Assembly (NCBI GenBank): GCA_034189695.1
Contig: JAXHUA010000167.1
Span: 1 to 24,200 of the forward strand
DNA: 24,200 nucleotides
Direction of reading: 5' to 3'
Origin: JAXHUA01 sp034189695
Lineage (GTDB): Bacteria; Chloroflexota; Dehalococcoidia; E44-bin15
A program made the position numbers and the translations under genes. The notes under the pieces were generated by a model. It did not search any database and was not told the DNA's origin. It saw only the letters and a program-made list of their open reading frames with translations. Position 1 is the first letter of the stretch, and each line of letters starts with the position of its first letter. Positions 6,603-14,605 of the stretch are shown here, one piece after another.

Positions 6603-7961
6603 ATGGCTACGGAGAGAATAAGCAGGTTTGTTGTGGATACGACGTATGACTCTCTTCCGCCTGAGGCGATACGGAGCGCCAAGCAGGCAATCGTGGACTG
6701 CCTTGGATGCGCTGTGGCGGGGAGCGCAGAGGACGGCGGGAAGATCCTGTCTGGCTATGTGAAAGAGAAAGCGTGCAAACCGGAGGCTGGCATCATCGGC
6801 GGAGGCTTCAGAAGCTCACCACCTGAGGCGGCCTGGGTCAATGGAATGCTTGCTCATGTCCTGGACTACGATGACGTCGCCATCCCGACAGGAGGCCACC
6901 CGTCGGTGGCGATTCTCCCGACCGCTCTGGCCCTCGGCGAGGCGCTTCATTCGTCGGGAAAGGATGTCCTGCTGGCGTACATCATGGGCTTCGAGGCCAT
7001 GTGCACCATAGGCAGGGGGGTCACCGGGCGCCACTATATCCTTGGGTGGCACTGCACGGCAACCAATGGGGCATTGGGCGCCGCAGTCGTGGGCGCCAAG
7101 TTGCTGAAGCTTGACCTGGCCAAGACGAGGATGGCCATCGGGATCGCTGCCTCTACCACTGGCGGCTTGAAGCAGAACTTCGGCACTATGACCAAATCCC
7201 TGCACGCGGGGAACGCGGCGAGGGTGGGAGTGGTGGCGGCCAGTCTGGCTGAGAGAGGCTTCACTGCGGTCGAGGACATACTTGAGACGCCGCAGGGGTT
7301 CGCCAAGGTCTTCGGTGGTGGTGAGGAGCTTGACGTGGCTGCGGCGGCTCAGGACATCGGCAGGCCCTACATGATAGCGTCGACGCTGGAGATCAAGCCT
7401 TACCCGTCCTGTCGCGGCACCCATCCCGCGATAGACGCCGCGCTCGGCATCAGGAAGGGCGACCAGTTCAACCTGGACGATGTCGCTGAGATAGAGGTGC
7501 ATGGAAGCGCATGGATCCAGAGCGCGGCCCAGTACACGCGTCCCAAAAGCGCGCTGGAGGGCAAGTTCAGTGTGGAGTACTGCGTCGCCCGCGTTCTGCT
7601 GGAGAACGAGGTGGGTATGAAGCACTTCACTGATGAACAGGTGCTGGAGCCGAAGGCTCAGGAGCTGGTCAACAAGACGACCTACATTCCCGACCCCGAG
7701 GCTACTGGCTTCGCCCCCTGTGAGGTCGTGGTCAAGCTCAAGGACGGGCGGACTCTGTCGCACAAGGTGACGTCGGTTTCGGGCGATCCAACCAGCCCGG
7801 TGAGTGAGGAGACGCTGTTCACCAAGTACCGGGACTGCGCGTCGGCGGTGCTCTCCGCCGCGGCAGTCGACAAATCGCTCGATATGGCGGCCAATCTGGA
7901 CAAGGTGGATGATATCGCCGAGCTCATGGGCATTCTGTGCAAAACAGAGGCTGGGAAATGA
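6603..7961 (+). CDS. MmgE/PrpD family protein
   Basis: The 452-residue product has the MmgE/PrpD fold signatures, including AIVDCLGCAVAGS near the N-terminus, the His/Asp-rich LDYDDVAIPTGGHPS, and a central KPYPSCRGTHPAIDA. Known members are 2-methylcitrate dehydratase, cis-aconitate decarboxylase and related enzymes acting on small polycarboxylic acids. The exact reaction cannot be read from the sequence. No methylcitrate synthase or methylisocitrate lyase is next to it, so a plain methylcitrate cycle is not supported. It is the first gene of the operon, and its TGA overlaps the ATG of the mutase gene (ATGA). Confidence 0.9.
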   Translation: MATERISRFVVDTTYDSLPPEAIRSAKQAIVDCLGCAVAGSAEDGGKILSGYVKEKACKPEAGIIGGGFRSSPPEAAWVNGMLAHVLDYDDVAIPTGGHPSVAILPTALALGEALHSSGKDVLLAYIMGFEAMCTIGRGVTGRHYILGWHCTATNGALGAAVVGAKLLKLDLAKTRMAIGIAASTTGGLKQNFGTMTKSLHAGNAARVGVVAASLAERGFTAVEDILETPQGFAKVFGGGEELDVAAAAQDIGRPYMIASTLEIKPYPSCRGTHPAIDAALGIRKGDQFNLDDVAEIEVHGSAWIQSAAQYTRPKSALEGKFSVEYCVARVLLENEVGMKHFTDEQVLEPKAQELVNKTTYIPDPEATGFAPCEVVVKLKDGRTLSHKVTSVSGDPTSPVSEETLFTKYRDCASAVLSAAAVDKSLDMAANLDKVDDIAELMGILCKTEAGK

Positions 7962-9679
7962 GCGAGGACCTGGACAAGATAGCGGAGGCGAGAAAGACCT
8001 GGGAGGAGACAACTCTTCAGAAACCGCTCAAGAGGTTCTTCCAGACCGAGAACCCAGCCCGATTCTGCACCCCCCTTGACCTGAAGGACTTCGATTTCCT
8101 GGAGAAAGTCGGTTTCCCCGGGGAGTACCCGTTCACCGCGGGCAACTACGCCTTCCTTCCCGGCGCGCTCGCGCCCAAGCTGGGAGGCGAGCCTCCCGGT
8201 CTGGGGCGGTCGGGGTGGTACTCGGGGTACGGCACAGTTGAGGACACTCGGGACTACTACATCGAACGGAAATCGGCCGGGCCAAATGTCGCCTTCGATC
8301 TCCCCACGCAGTGTGGATACGACTCGGACAACCCGGTGGTGGCGGGTGAGGTAGGCAAGGTCGGGGTCGCTGTCGATACGCTGAGGGACTTCGAGGTGCT
8401 CTTCGAGGCCTTCACCGGCGAGAAGGATCTGGACAAGATCAGCTCCAACTTCACTATCAATGCGCCGGCGAACATCTACATCGCGATGTACCTGGCGCTG
8501 GCCGACAAGAGGGGCATACCGTACAACAAGCTGCGCGGGACGCCGCAGAACGATATCCTGAAGGAGTACGTTGGCCGTGGTACGTACATCTTCCCTCCTG
8601 GACCGGCCGTGAACCGCATGTTCCGGGACAGCCTGGTATTTCTCGCTGAGCACTGCCCGAGCATCAATATCTGCAGCATCGGCGGTTACCATATGAGGGA
8701 GGCGGGGTGCACGCGGGAGCAGGATCTGGCCTTCAGCATGGCGATCGGGATCGCCTATCTCCAGACGGGTATCGATGCTGGCCTTGATGTCGACGCCTTT
8801 GCGCCCCAGTTCAGCTGCAACGGTTTTGGGGGCAGCGTCGACTTCTTCAGGGAGATTGCCTTCCACAGGGCTTCGCGACGGATGTATTCCAGGATCCTCA
8901 AGGAGAGATTCGGGGCCAAGAACCCCAAGAGCATGATGATTCGCTCCATAGCCACCGCGCACTCAGGACCCTCCAACACCACTGCGCAGCGCCCCCTCAA
9001 CAACATCGCTCGCGGGGTGGTCGCCGCGCTCGCGGGAGCGTGCTCCGGAGGGCCACCCGCTGTGTTCCCGCCCTACGACGAGCCCTTGGGGCTTGGATGG
9101 AGCCTGGAGGCACAGCAGCTCCAGCGAGACGCAATGCTTGTCCTGCTTCTTGAGGCCAAGGTCAACCAGGTCGTCGACCCGTTCGCCGGCTCGTACTTCA
9201 TGGAATCGTTGACCGACGAGATCGAAGAGGCGGCTCAAAAGGAGCTGGACAAGATCGAGGCCATAGGCGGAGCGGTGGCTGCATGCGAGAATGGGTACAT
9301 GTACCGGGAGATGGCCAAGAGCGCCTATGAGAAACAGCATCGGATAGAGACACGGCAGGACCTGATCGTAGGGGTCAACTGTGCGATAAGCGAGGAAGAG
9401 TTGGAGATAATACCGCCCACGATGGTGGCGAATCCGTACGATCCGATGAAGCGAGAACAGGCCGAGGCGAAGCAGATCGCCAACTTGAAAGAAGTGAAGA
9501 GGACGAGGGACAACCGTGAAGTCGCCCGGCTTCTCCAGGAGCTTGAGCAGAAGGCGAAGAACACGGATGAGAACCTGATTCCCCACTTCATAGAGTGCAA
9601 CAAGGCGTATGTGACCGAGCAGGAGATGTGCGACGTGCTCAGGGGCGTGTTCGGCGAGTTCGAGCCGCCGTCCCTGTGA
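7958..9679 (+). CDS. Divergent acyl-CoA mutase (methylmalonyl-CoA mutase family) catalytic subunit
   Basis: The 573-residue protein is the TIM-barrel subunit of an adenosylcobalamin-dependent mutase. ATG 7958, overlapping the upstream stop, is chosen over an in-frame start at 7937. Family signatures include NVAFDLPTQCGYDSDNP, GTPQNDILKEYVGRGTYIFPP and GGYHMREAG. By alignment from memory with the Propionibacterium enzyme, Tyr89 (here Y88), Gln197, Arg207 and His244 are kept, consistent with a carboxylated acyl-CoA substrate. Other conserved stretches are replaced: the YPTMYRGRPWT-type CoA segment by NYAFLPGALAPKLGG, LSFF by FSCN, and GHTQSLHTNS by SGGPPAVFPP. The B12 domain is a separate gene (11058). 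The substrate may therefore differ from methylmalonyl-CoA. Confidence 0.87.
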   Translation: MSEDLDKIAEARKTWEETTLQKPLKRFFQTENPARFCTPLDLKDFDFLEKVGFPGEYPFTAGNYAFLPGALAPKLGGEPPGLGRSGWYSGYGTVEDTRDYYIERKSAGPNVAFDLPTQCGYDSDNPVVAGEVGKVGVAVDTLRDFEVLFEAFTGEKDLDKISSNFTINAPANIYIAMYLALADKRGIPYNKLRGTPQNDILKEYVGRGTYIFPPGPAVNRMFRDSLVFLAEHCPSINICSIGGYHMREAGCTREQDLAFSMAIGIAYLQTGIDAGLDVDAFAPQFSCNGFGGSVDFFREIAFHRASRRMYSRILKERFGAKNPKSMMIRSIATAHSGPSNTTAQRPLNNIARGVVAALAGACSGGPPAVFPPYDEPLGLGWSLEAQQLQRDAMLVLLLEAKVNQVVDPFAGSYFMESLTDEIEEAAQKELDKIEAIGGAVAACENGYMYREMAKSAYEKQHRIETRQDLIVGVNCAISEEELEIIPPTMVANPYDPMKREQAEAKQIANLKEVKRTRDNREVARLLQELEQKAKNTDENLIPHFIECNKAYVTEQEMCDVLRGVFGEFEPPSL

Positions 9680-9761
9680 AGTCGGCGACGGGGATTATCG
9701 AAGGAAGTCCGACAGGCTTCGCAAGCCATGAGATAGAGAACTAGTCTGAAAGGAGACGGAG

Positions 9762-10976
9762 ATGACAGTGAAGGGACCTTTGAGCGGGATAAGGGTTCTC
9801 GACCTATCGCAGGCCCATGCCGGGCCCTATGGGAGCCAGATTCTGGGGGACATGGGGGCGGAGATCATCAAGATCGAGACGCCGATGGGCGACATGCTGC
9901 GGTTCCCCGGGACTCCGGACGGTGGGTATTACATCAAGGCCCTTGCCAGGAACAAGAAGGGCATCGTTCTTGACCTGCATACGAAGACAGGGAAGGATGC
10001 CTTCTATGCCCTGGTGAAGGTGGCGGACGTGGTGTATGACAATTTCAGGGCAGGCGCGATGGAGAGGCTGGGCGCTGACTTCGAGAGTCTGAAGAAGATC
10101 AACCCCAAGATTATCTCGGCATCCATAACCGGCTACGGCTCGAGCGGGCCGTATGCGAAGTACCCTTCTTACGATGATATCGCCCAGGCGATGTCGGGCA
10201 TGAGCAGTCTCTGCGGCGAGCCGAATGGGGCACCGATGAGGTCGGCGGCGGCGATTGCCGATGTGTGCTCGGGGATCTTCTGCAGCTACGGCGTCGTGCT
10301 GGCGATCTATCAGCGCGAGAAGACCGGCGAGGGGGGCAGGGTCGAAGTCAACCTGCTGGACACGTGCATGGCGCTTCTGGACAACATGTTCCAGTTCTAT
10401 TTCGCCTACGGGAGTGTCCCACCGGCCCAGGGCACGAAGCACCCGCTCACTCCATTGCTGGGCTACTTCAAGTGCAAGGATGGCTACCTCGGCCTGGGTC
10501 CGGCATGGCCCCGGATATGCCGGGTGATAGACCGGGAGTGGATGATAGACGACCCGAGGTTCAAGACGCAGAGTGATCGAATGGCAAACAAGAAGGACCT
10601 CGAGGAGGCGATCGAGGAAGGCCTTCAAGAACACGATGCCGCGACCTGGCTGGAACTGATGCGCGTGGAGGACATTCCGGCTGGGCCGGTCAATACGCTG
10701 GACAAGGTAGTCGAGGATCCCCAGGTCATCCATAACAAGGCGGTTGTTGAGATGGAGCATCCCGCGTACGGCAAGATGCGGGCTGTGGACTGCCCGATAA
10801 AGATGCGAGGCTCCATATCTGGAGATTACACTCCTCCACCCCTTCTGGGTGAGCACACGGATGAGGTACTTGAGGAAGTCCTCGGGTACAGCGATGACCA
10901 GATAGCAGCGCTGAAGAAGGAGCAGGAGGAGAACTTCGAGGAGATGCAGAAGCACGCACGGAAGATGAAGGCCTAG
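9762..10976 (+). CDS. Type III CoA-transferase (CaiB/BaiF family)
   Basis: The 404-residue protein begins GIRVLDLSQAHAGPYGSQILGDMGAEIIKIE, the standard N-terminus of class III CoA-transferases. The expected catalytic Asp is D167 in AAAIADVCSG. These enzymes form acyl-CoA thioesters by moving CoA between carboxylic acids through enzyme-bound anhydrides. Between the two mutase genes, it probably activates the acid that the mutase rearranges, or recycles CoA from the product (inference). AAAGGAG lies at good distance before ATG 9762. The C-terminus (EENFEEMQKHARKMKA) is a charged helix. Confidence 0.92.
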   Translation: MTVKGPLSGIRVLDLSQAHAGPYGSQILGDMGAEIIKIETPMGDMLRFPGTPDGGYYIKALARNKKGIVLDLHTKTGKDAFYALVKVADVVYDNFRAGAMERLGADFESLKKINPKIISASITGYGSSGPYAKYPSYDDIAQAMSGMSSLCGEPNGAPMRSAAAIADVCSGIFCSYGVVLAIYQREKTGEGGRVEVNLLDTCMALLDNMFQFYFAYGSVPPAQGTKHPLTPLLGYFKCKDGYLGLGPAWPRICRVIDREWMIDDPRFKTQSDRMANKKDLEEAIEEGLQEHDAATWLELMRVEDIPAGPVNTLDKVVEDPQVIHNKAVVEMEHPAYGKMRAVDCPIKMRGSISGDYTPPPLLGEHTDEVLEEVLGYSDDQIAALKKEQEENFEEMQKHARKMKA

Positions 10977-11057
10977 AACGGGCCCTCCGTGAGATGCTTT
11001 CGGCAAGCGGTACAGAGGCAATGACGGCTACGGTAGACTCGAAGAAAGGAAGGAGTG

Positions 11058-11462
11058 ATGGCTGAGGAGAAGAAGATACGAGTCCTGATGGCGAAGCCCG
11101 GCCTGGACGGTCATGACAGAGGGGCGAGGGTGTTGACCCTCGGCTTGAGAGACGAGGGGATGGAGGTGATCTACACCGGTCTGAGGCAGAGCCCGGAGAT
11201 GATAGTGCAGGCGGCAATCCAGGAAGACGTCGACGTGGTGGGGCTAAGCTGCCTGTCAGGAGCTCACAAGACGCTTTTCCCCGCAGTGGTGAACCAGTTG
11301 AAGGACAAGGGCGCCAGCGACATACTGGTCATCGGCGGAGGGATCATTCCAAAAGAGGACGTTCCCTTCCTTCAGGACAAGGGAGTGAACGCCGTCTTTG
11401 GCCCGGGAACGTCCATAAAGGAGATAGCGACCTTCATCAAGGAGAACGCTAGGAAGAACTAA
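11058..11462 (+). CDS. Cobalamin-binding subunit of acyl-CoA mutase
   Basis: The 134-residue protein is a stand-alone B12-binding domain with the base-off motif DGHDRG (D17-x-H19-x-x-G22), where His19 is the lower axial cobalt ligand. The later SGAHKT and GGGIIP segments contact the nucleotide tail in this family. ATG 11058 follows AAGGAAGGAG closely; GTG 11055 is a possible alternative. It should pair with the catalytic subunit at 7958. Its stop overlaps the ATG of meaB (TAATG). Confidence 0.93.
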   Translation: MAEEKKIRVLMAKPGLDGHDRGARVLTLGLRDEGMEVIYTGLRQSPEMIVQAAIQEDVDVVGLSCLSGAHKTLFPAVVNQLKDKGASDILVIGGGIIPKEDVPFLQDKGVNAVFGPGTSIKEIATFIKENARKN

Positions 11463-12436
11463 TGGAGCTAGTAGACAAGATGCTGGCAGGGAACGACGCG
11501 TCCCTGGCGCGGCTGATTACCCTGGTGGAGAAGGAGGCGCCTGAGGTGCCTCAGATAATGAGCCGTATCTATCCCAGCCTGGGAGGGGCGCACTCGGTGG
11601 GCTTCACCGGGCCTCCGGGTGCTGGCAAGAGCTCGCTGGTAGACCGCCTGACTGCGGCCATTAGGGCAAAGGGCTTTGGGGTGGGCATAATCGCTTGTGA
11701 CCCGTCAAGTCCTTTCTCGGGTGGTGCTGTTCTCGGAGATCGAATCAGGATGCAGCAGCACTACCTTGATGGGGGGGTGTTCATCCGCAGCCTGGCCACT
11801 CGGGACAGTCGGGGTGGCCTTGCCCGAGCCGCTCGTGGCGCGTTCAAGCTCATGGATGCTTTCGGCAAAGACTACGTACTTATCGAGACGGTGGGTGTTG
11901 GGCAGACGGAGCTGGACATTGTGGACGCCGCCGACACCACGGTCGTGATCCTTGTCCCAGAGGCTGGAGACGCGATTCAGACCATGAAGGCGGGGCTTCT
12001 GGAGATCGCTGACATATTCGTGGTCAACAAGGCCGACCGTGACGGCGCCGATGCCCTGGCGGTGGAACTGGAGAAGATGGTCAACCAGAGTCCGAAGCAG
12101 GAGTGGTGGCAGGTGCCGGTGATTATGACGCAGGCGGTGAAAGACGTCGGCACGGAGGAGCTCCTCGAGAGCATCCTGAAACACCGCGAGGCCCTGGAGC
12201 AGACAGGGCGAATGGCGCTTCTTCGCGGGCGGCGGCGGCGGGGTGAATTCCTTCAAACCATCCAGCAGAGGCTGCTGTCGCGGCTTCTGAAGCTGGCGGA
12301 CAAGGACGGCGGGATTAAAGCCGCACTCGAGGGCGTTGAGCGAGGTGAGATCGACCCGTACTCGGCTTCGATGGAGATACTCTCCAACAAGGAGCTGCTT
12401 CACCACTTGTTGGCTGAACTGGAGCAGGAAGAGTAG
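11462..12436 (+). CDS. meaB: MeaB/ArgK G3E GTPase, mutase chaperone
   Basis: The 324-residue protein has a Walker A GPPGAGKSS at 50-58, the switch region ACDPSSPFSGGAVLGDRIRM, a Walker B-like ETVGVGQTELD and the guanine-specificity NKAD. MeaB proteins load and protect adenosylcobalamin-dependent mutases using GTP hydrolysis. It is last in the operon, immediately after the B12-binding subunit, as expected. A strong terminator follows 26 bases after the stop. Confidence 0.95.
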   Translation: MELVDKMLAGNDASLARLITLVEKEAPEVPQIMSRIYPSLGGAHSVGFTGPPGAGKSSLVDRLTAAIRAKGFGVGIIACDPSSPFSGGAVLGDRIRMQQHYLDGGVFIRSLATRDSRGGLARAARGAFKLMDAFGKDYVLIETVGVGQTELDIVDAADTTVVILVPEAGDAIQTMKAGLLEIADIFVVNKADRDGADALAVELEKMVNQSPKQEWWQVPVIMTQAVKDVGTEELLESILKHREALEQTGRMALLRGRRRRGEFLQTIQQRLLSRLLKLADKDGGIKAALEGVERGEIDPYSASMEILSNKELLHHLLAELEQEE

Positions 12437-12462
12437 CGAAGAGACAGGACGGCTAGCACCGA

Positions 12463-12497
12463 ACAGTCGCCAACTGCGCAGTTGGCGACTGTTTGCT
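12463..12497 (+). terminator. Terminator of the mutase operon, perfect 30-base palindrome
   Basis: Bases 12463-12492 form a perfect inverted repeat (arms ACAGTCGCCAACTG and CAGTTGGCGACTGT) followed by TTTGCTT. The hairpin is long and symmetric and ends 10 bases before the next promoter, so it separates the two transcription units. Confidence 0.85.
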
Positions 12498-12506
12498 TAT
12501 GGGCCC

Positions 12507-12534
12507 TTGACAAGAGTACTGCGTGTGCTACAAT
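12507..12534 (+). promoter_or_regulatory. Sigma70-type promoter of the ferredoxin/DUF5320/NifX group
   Basis: TTGACA (12507-12512) and TACAAT (12529-12534) are spaced by 16 bases. The leader to ATG 12673 would be about 130 bases and includes a small hairpin, GCCCG GAA CGGGC (12625-12637). Confidence 0.7.
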
Positions 12535-12672
12535 GATTATGAGCGTATGTCCATAATGTACCTTGTCCTGAGACATCTGGCAACGGAGTCGAGTGAGGTG
12601 GGAGATGCCAGGCCGTAGACCGGTGCCCGGAACGGGCTGTCGGGGTGAGGATGGCGGACTGCTAAGGAGAAG

Positions 12673-13161
12673 ATGGTGCTCTCTATAGATGATGCCAGGT
12701 GCACGGGCTGCGGTTCGTGCCTCGAGTCGTGCCCTCACGGGGCGATCACCCTCGTGGGTGGCAAGGCGCGCATTGACCAGAGGCGGTGCCGTGAGTGTGG
12801 TCTGTGCCTCGAGTTCTGTCCTGCGGGCGCGATCCGCGAAGTGGCGGCACCTCGGGCGCCGGCTGCATCGAAAGCATCATCTGGTGGTCGTGAATGGAAG
12901 GAGGTGAGCGACATGCCGTTTGGAGATGGAACCGGGCCAAGAGGAATGGGGCCGATGACGGGAAGAGGCGCCGGCTACTGCGCTGGTTTCGGCGGGCCCG
13001 GATATGGCAATCCGGTACCACGGAGAGGATGGTTCGGCTTGGGTTGGGGCCGTGGCTGGGGTGGTGGTTACGGGCCAGGACTTGGGCGTGGCTGGGGCCG
13101 CGGGCGTGGCCGGGGCCGCGGTCGGTTCTGGGGAGACCCCCGCGCGCAGTCATGGTGGTAG
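12673..13161 (+). CDS. Dicluster ferredoxin fused in frame to a DUF5320-like Gly/Arg-rich protein
   Basis: The 162-residue frame starts at ATG 12673 behind AAGGAGA. Residues ~12-50 form a 2x[4Fe-4S] ferredoxin (CTGCGSCLESCP, CRECGLCLEFCP). After an Ala/Ser linker comes a DUF5320-like segment opening MPFGDGTGPRGMGPMTGRG and ending in a Gly-Arg-Trp-rich tail. The two parts usually appear as separate small genes near NifX-like and MinD-like genes (family knowledge). Here a strong AAGGAGGTGAG (12898-12908) precedes the in-frame ATG 12913, so the second part may also be made alone. Role: probably iron-sulfur or metal-cofactor handling (inference). Confidence 0.82.
   Translation: MVLSIDDARCTGCGSCLESCPHGAITLVGGKARIDQRRCRECGLCLEFCPAGAIREVAAPRAPAASKASSGGREWKEVSDMPFGDGTGPRGMGPMTGRGAGYCAGFGGPGYGNPVPRRGWFGLGWGRGWGGGYGPGLGRGWGRGRGRGRGRFWGDPRAQSWW
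12913..13161 (+). CDS. Possible separately translated DUF5320-like protein (internal start)
   Basis: ATG 12913 begins the DUF5320-like part of the preceding frame (82 residues). The Shine-Dalgarno AAGGAGGTGAG at 12898-12908 is among the best in the window and is ideally placed. MPFGDGTGP is the usual N-terminus of this small-protein family. This may be the real gene start, with the upstream ferredoxin reading through without a stop, or both forms may be made. Confidence 0.5.
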   Translation: MPFGDGTGPRGMGPMTGRGAGYCAGFGGPGYGNPVPRRGWFGLGWGRGWGGGYGPGLGRGWGRGRGRGRGRFWGDPRAQSWW

Positions 13162-13208
13162 ACGTATGGAGAATGGTGAGTCAGCGTGGAGTGGAGGAGG
13201 TGACGTAG

Positions 13209-13532
13209 ATGCCTAATGGTTTTGGCTATAGAGGTGGATGGGGGCTCGGATTCAGGGGCGCTTCGCCACCCTGGCCCTATGTCGGCGTGGGCCGCGGCGG
13301 GCTGCCGCGATGCTGGTACTACCTGGGAGGCGCGGGCGCGCCTCCGGTACGCCCGCAGTGGCGGTTCGCTCAGCCCTACTATGGTCCAGGCTGGATGCCC
13401 TTCTCTCCTGAAGCGGCCAGAGAAGAGGAACTCGGCTTCCTGCGTGGCGAAGCGGAAGCGATGAAGCAGGCGCTGGAGGAGATGCAGGGGCGCATCCGTG
13501 AGCTTGAGTCGGAGTCAACAGAGGCCTCATAG
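13209..13532 (+). CDS. DUF5320-like small protein with coiled-coil tail
   Basis: The 107-residue product starts at ATG 13209 behind GGAGGAGGTGA. The first ~70 residues are Gly/Pro/Trp/Tyr-rich. The last ~35 (AAREEELGFLRGEAEAMKQALEEMQGRIRELES) are a predicted coiled coil, the same arrangement as the tail of the NifX-like protein at 13860. It follows its larger relative by 47 bases. The function is unknown; the context suggests metal or cluster metabolism. Confidence 0.8.
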   Translation: MPNGFGYRGGWGLGFRGASPPWPYVGVGRGGLPRCWYYLGGAGAPPVRPQWRFAQPYYGPGWMPFSPEAAREEELGFLRGEAEAMKQALEEMQGRIRELESESTEAS

Positions 13533-13859
13533 CAGCGGATGGTGGTCAGCACGGGTGTAGAGTGGCGCGCGCGCTGACCGTGCCACGCCGGTTGCGGTCC
13601 GGTGCTGCACCGGGTTACTGCTGGGACCTGCCGTATTGTGCTGCTCGTGAGGTAGTGATTGTGGCCGGGTGTGGCCTCACTGGGCTTCGGGACCGCTCAG
13701 GGCTACTGGGCTTGAATGTCATGCGTAGCCCCGGCCACGTCTCCAGATGGAGGGGGCCGGGTCGGCAATCCCAAGTCGCTCAGAAGCGTTCTGCGCGCTT
13801 CGTTATGTTCAGATAGAAGGACTATAATAAGGACTACAATGTGGTAGAGGGGGTTATTC
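13533..13859 (+). other. 327-base intergenic region with a strong hairpin and a -10 element
   Basis: No convincing gene is seen. Bases 13730-13761 fold into CCCGGCC / GGCCGGG with an inner CTCC / GGAG helix and an AGAT loop. No T-run follows, so it is not a normal terminator. TATAAT at 13823-13828 may be the -10 of the promoter for the gene at 13860; the -35 region is weak. A Shine-Dalgarno GAGGGGG precedes ATG 13860. Confidence 0.6.
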
Positions 13860-14486
13860 ATGAAGATTGTGGTATCGGCTACCGGGCCCAGTCTGGATGC
13901 CGAGGTCGATCCGCGCTTTGGCAGGTGCCAGTACTTCGTTGTCGTCGATACGGACACGATGCAGTTCGAGGCGCTTGAGAACGAGAGCATTGCCGCCGGC
14001 GGTGGCGCCGGGATTGCGGCAGCCCAGGCTGTGGCAAGCACTGGAGCAGACGTAGTGCTTACCGGCAACTGCGGTCCGAATGCCTATCAGACCCTTTCGG
14101 CGGCCGACATTCAGGTGGTCAGCGGGGTTTCGGGCACGGTGCGTGACGCGGTTGAGGGCTTCGTGTCAGGGAAGTTCGGCGTTTCGTCACAGCCCAGCGT
14201 TGAGGCACATTTCGGCACAGGTAGTGGAATGGAGCCTGGAATGCGTGGAGGCACGGGGCGTGGCATGGGCATGGGCCGTGGCATGGGCATGGGGCGTGGT
14301 ATGGGAATGGGGCGTGGCATGGGCCGTGGCATGGGCATGGGCCGCGGTATGGGACCAGGCACCGCGCCTATGCCGCAGAACCCCGAGGATGAGATCGAGA
14401 CTCTCAAGGAGTACACCGAGACGTTGAAGCAGCAGTTGGAGGATATTCAGCGGCGCATTGACGAACTGCAAGGGAAGGACAAGTAG
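13860..14486 (+). CDS. NifX/NafY-like (dinitrogenase Fe-Mo cofactor-binding) protein with Gly-Met-Arg repeat tail
   Basis: The 208-residue protein has an N-terminal NifX/NifB-C-like domain (about residues 1-110: VSATGPSLDAEVDPRFGRCQYFVVVD, then GADVVLTGNCGPNAYQTL). A low-complexity Gly-Met-Arg stretch of near-identical GMGMGR units follows, then a coiled coil (LKEYTETLKQQLEDIQRRIDELQ). The domain binds Fe-S or Fe-Mo-type clusters in characterised members; in non-diazotrophs it usually accompanies DUF5320 and ferredoxin-ATPase genes, as here. No nitrogenase genes are in view. Met-rich tails might bind metal (inference). Confidence 0.87.
   Translation: MKIVVSATGPSLDAEVDPRFGRCQYFVVVDTDTMQFEALENESIAAGGGAGIAAAQAVASTGADVVLTGNCGPNAYQTLSAADIQVVSGVSGTVRDAVEGFVSGKFGVSSQPSVEAHFGTGSGMEPGMRGGTGRGMGMGRGMGMGRGMGMGRGMGRGMGMGRGMGPGTAPMPQNPEDEIETLKEYTETLKQQLEDIQRRIDELQGKDK
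14262..14350 (+). repeat. 18-base tandem repeat coding for GMGMGR units
   Basis: Near-identical units of the form GGCATGGGCATGGGCCGT occur about four to five times, one of them shortened to 12 bases. Variation between units is mostly at third codon positions, so the amino acid pattern is kept. It lies within the NifX-like gene. Confidence 0.8.
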
Positions 14487-14605
14487 GTGAGCCCCGGCAT
14501 TGGACTGAATGGTCCTGACACTATCGTGGCCGGTATCTGTCCACCTGCATCCAATGACAGTTGGAGACCAGTTGAGGGGCCCGATTCAGCGGGCTGGAAG
14601 CGCCA

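Noticed and set aside
7958..9679. Loss of the substrate-binding Arg207 in the mutase
   Set aside because: A first alignment placed the Arg at the PPGPAVN segment; anchoring on the QNDILKE motif shows the equivalent Arg is kept in YVGRGTY.
12605..12688. 27-codon frame in the leader of the ferredoxin gene
   Set aside because: It has GGGAG upstream but runs into the ferredoxin start and its Arg-rich sequence shows no similarity to a known leader peptide.
13562..13816. 84-residue open frame in the gap before the NifX-like gene
   Set aside because: No Shine-Dalgarno, no motif, Arg-rich composition typical of non-coding GC-rich DNA, and it contains the hairpin at 13730.
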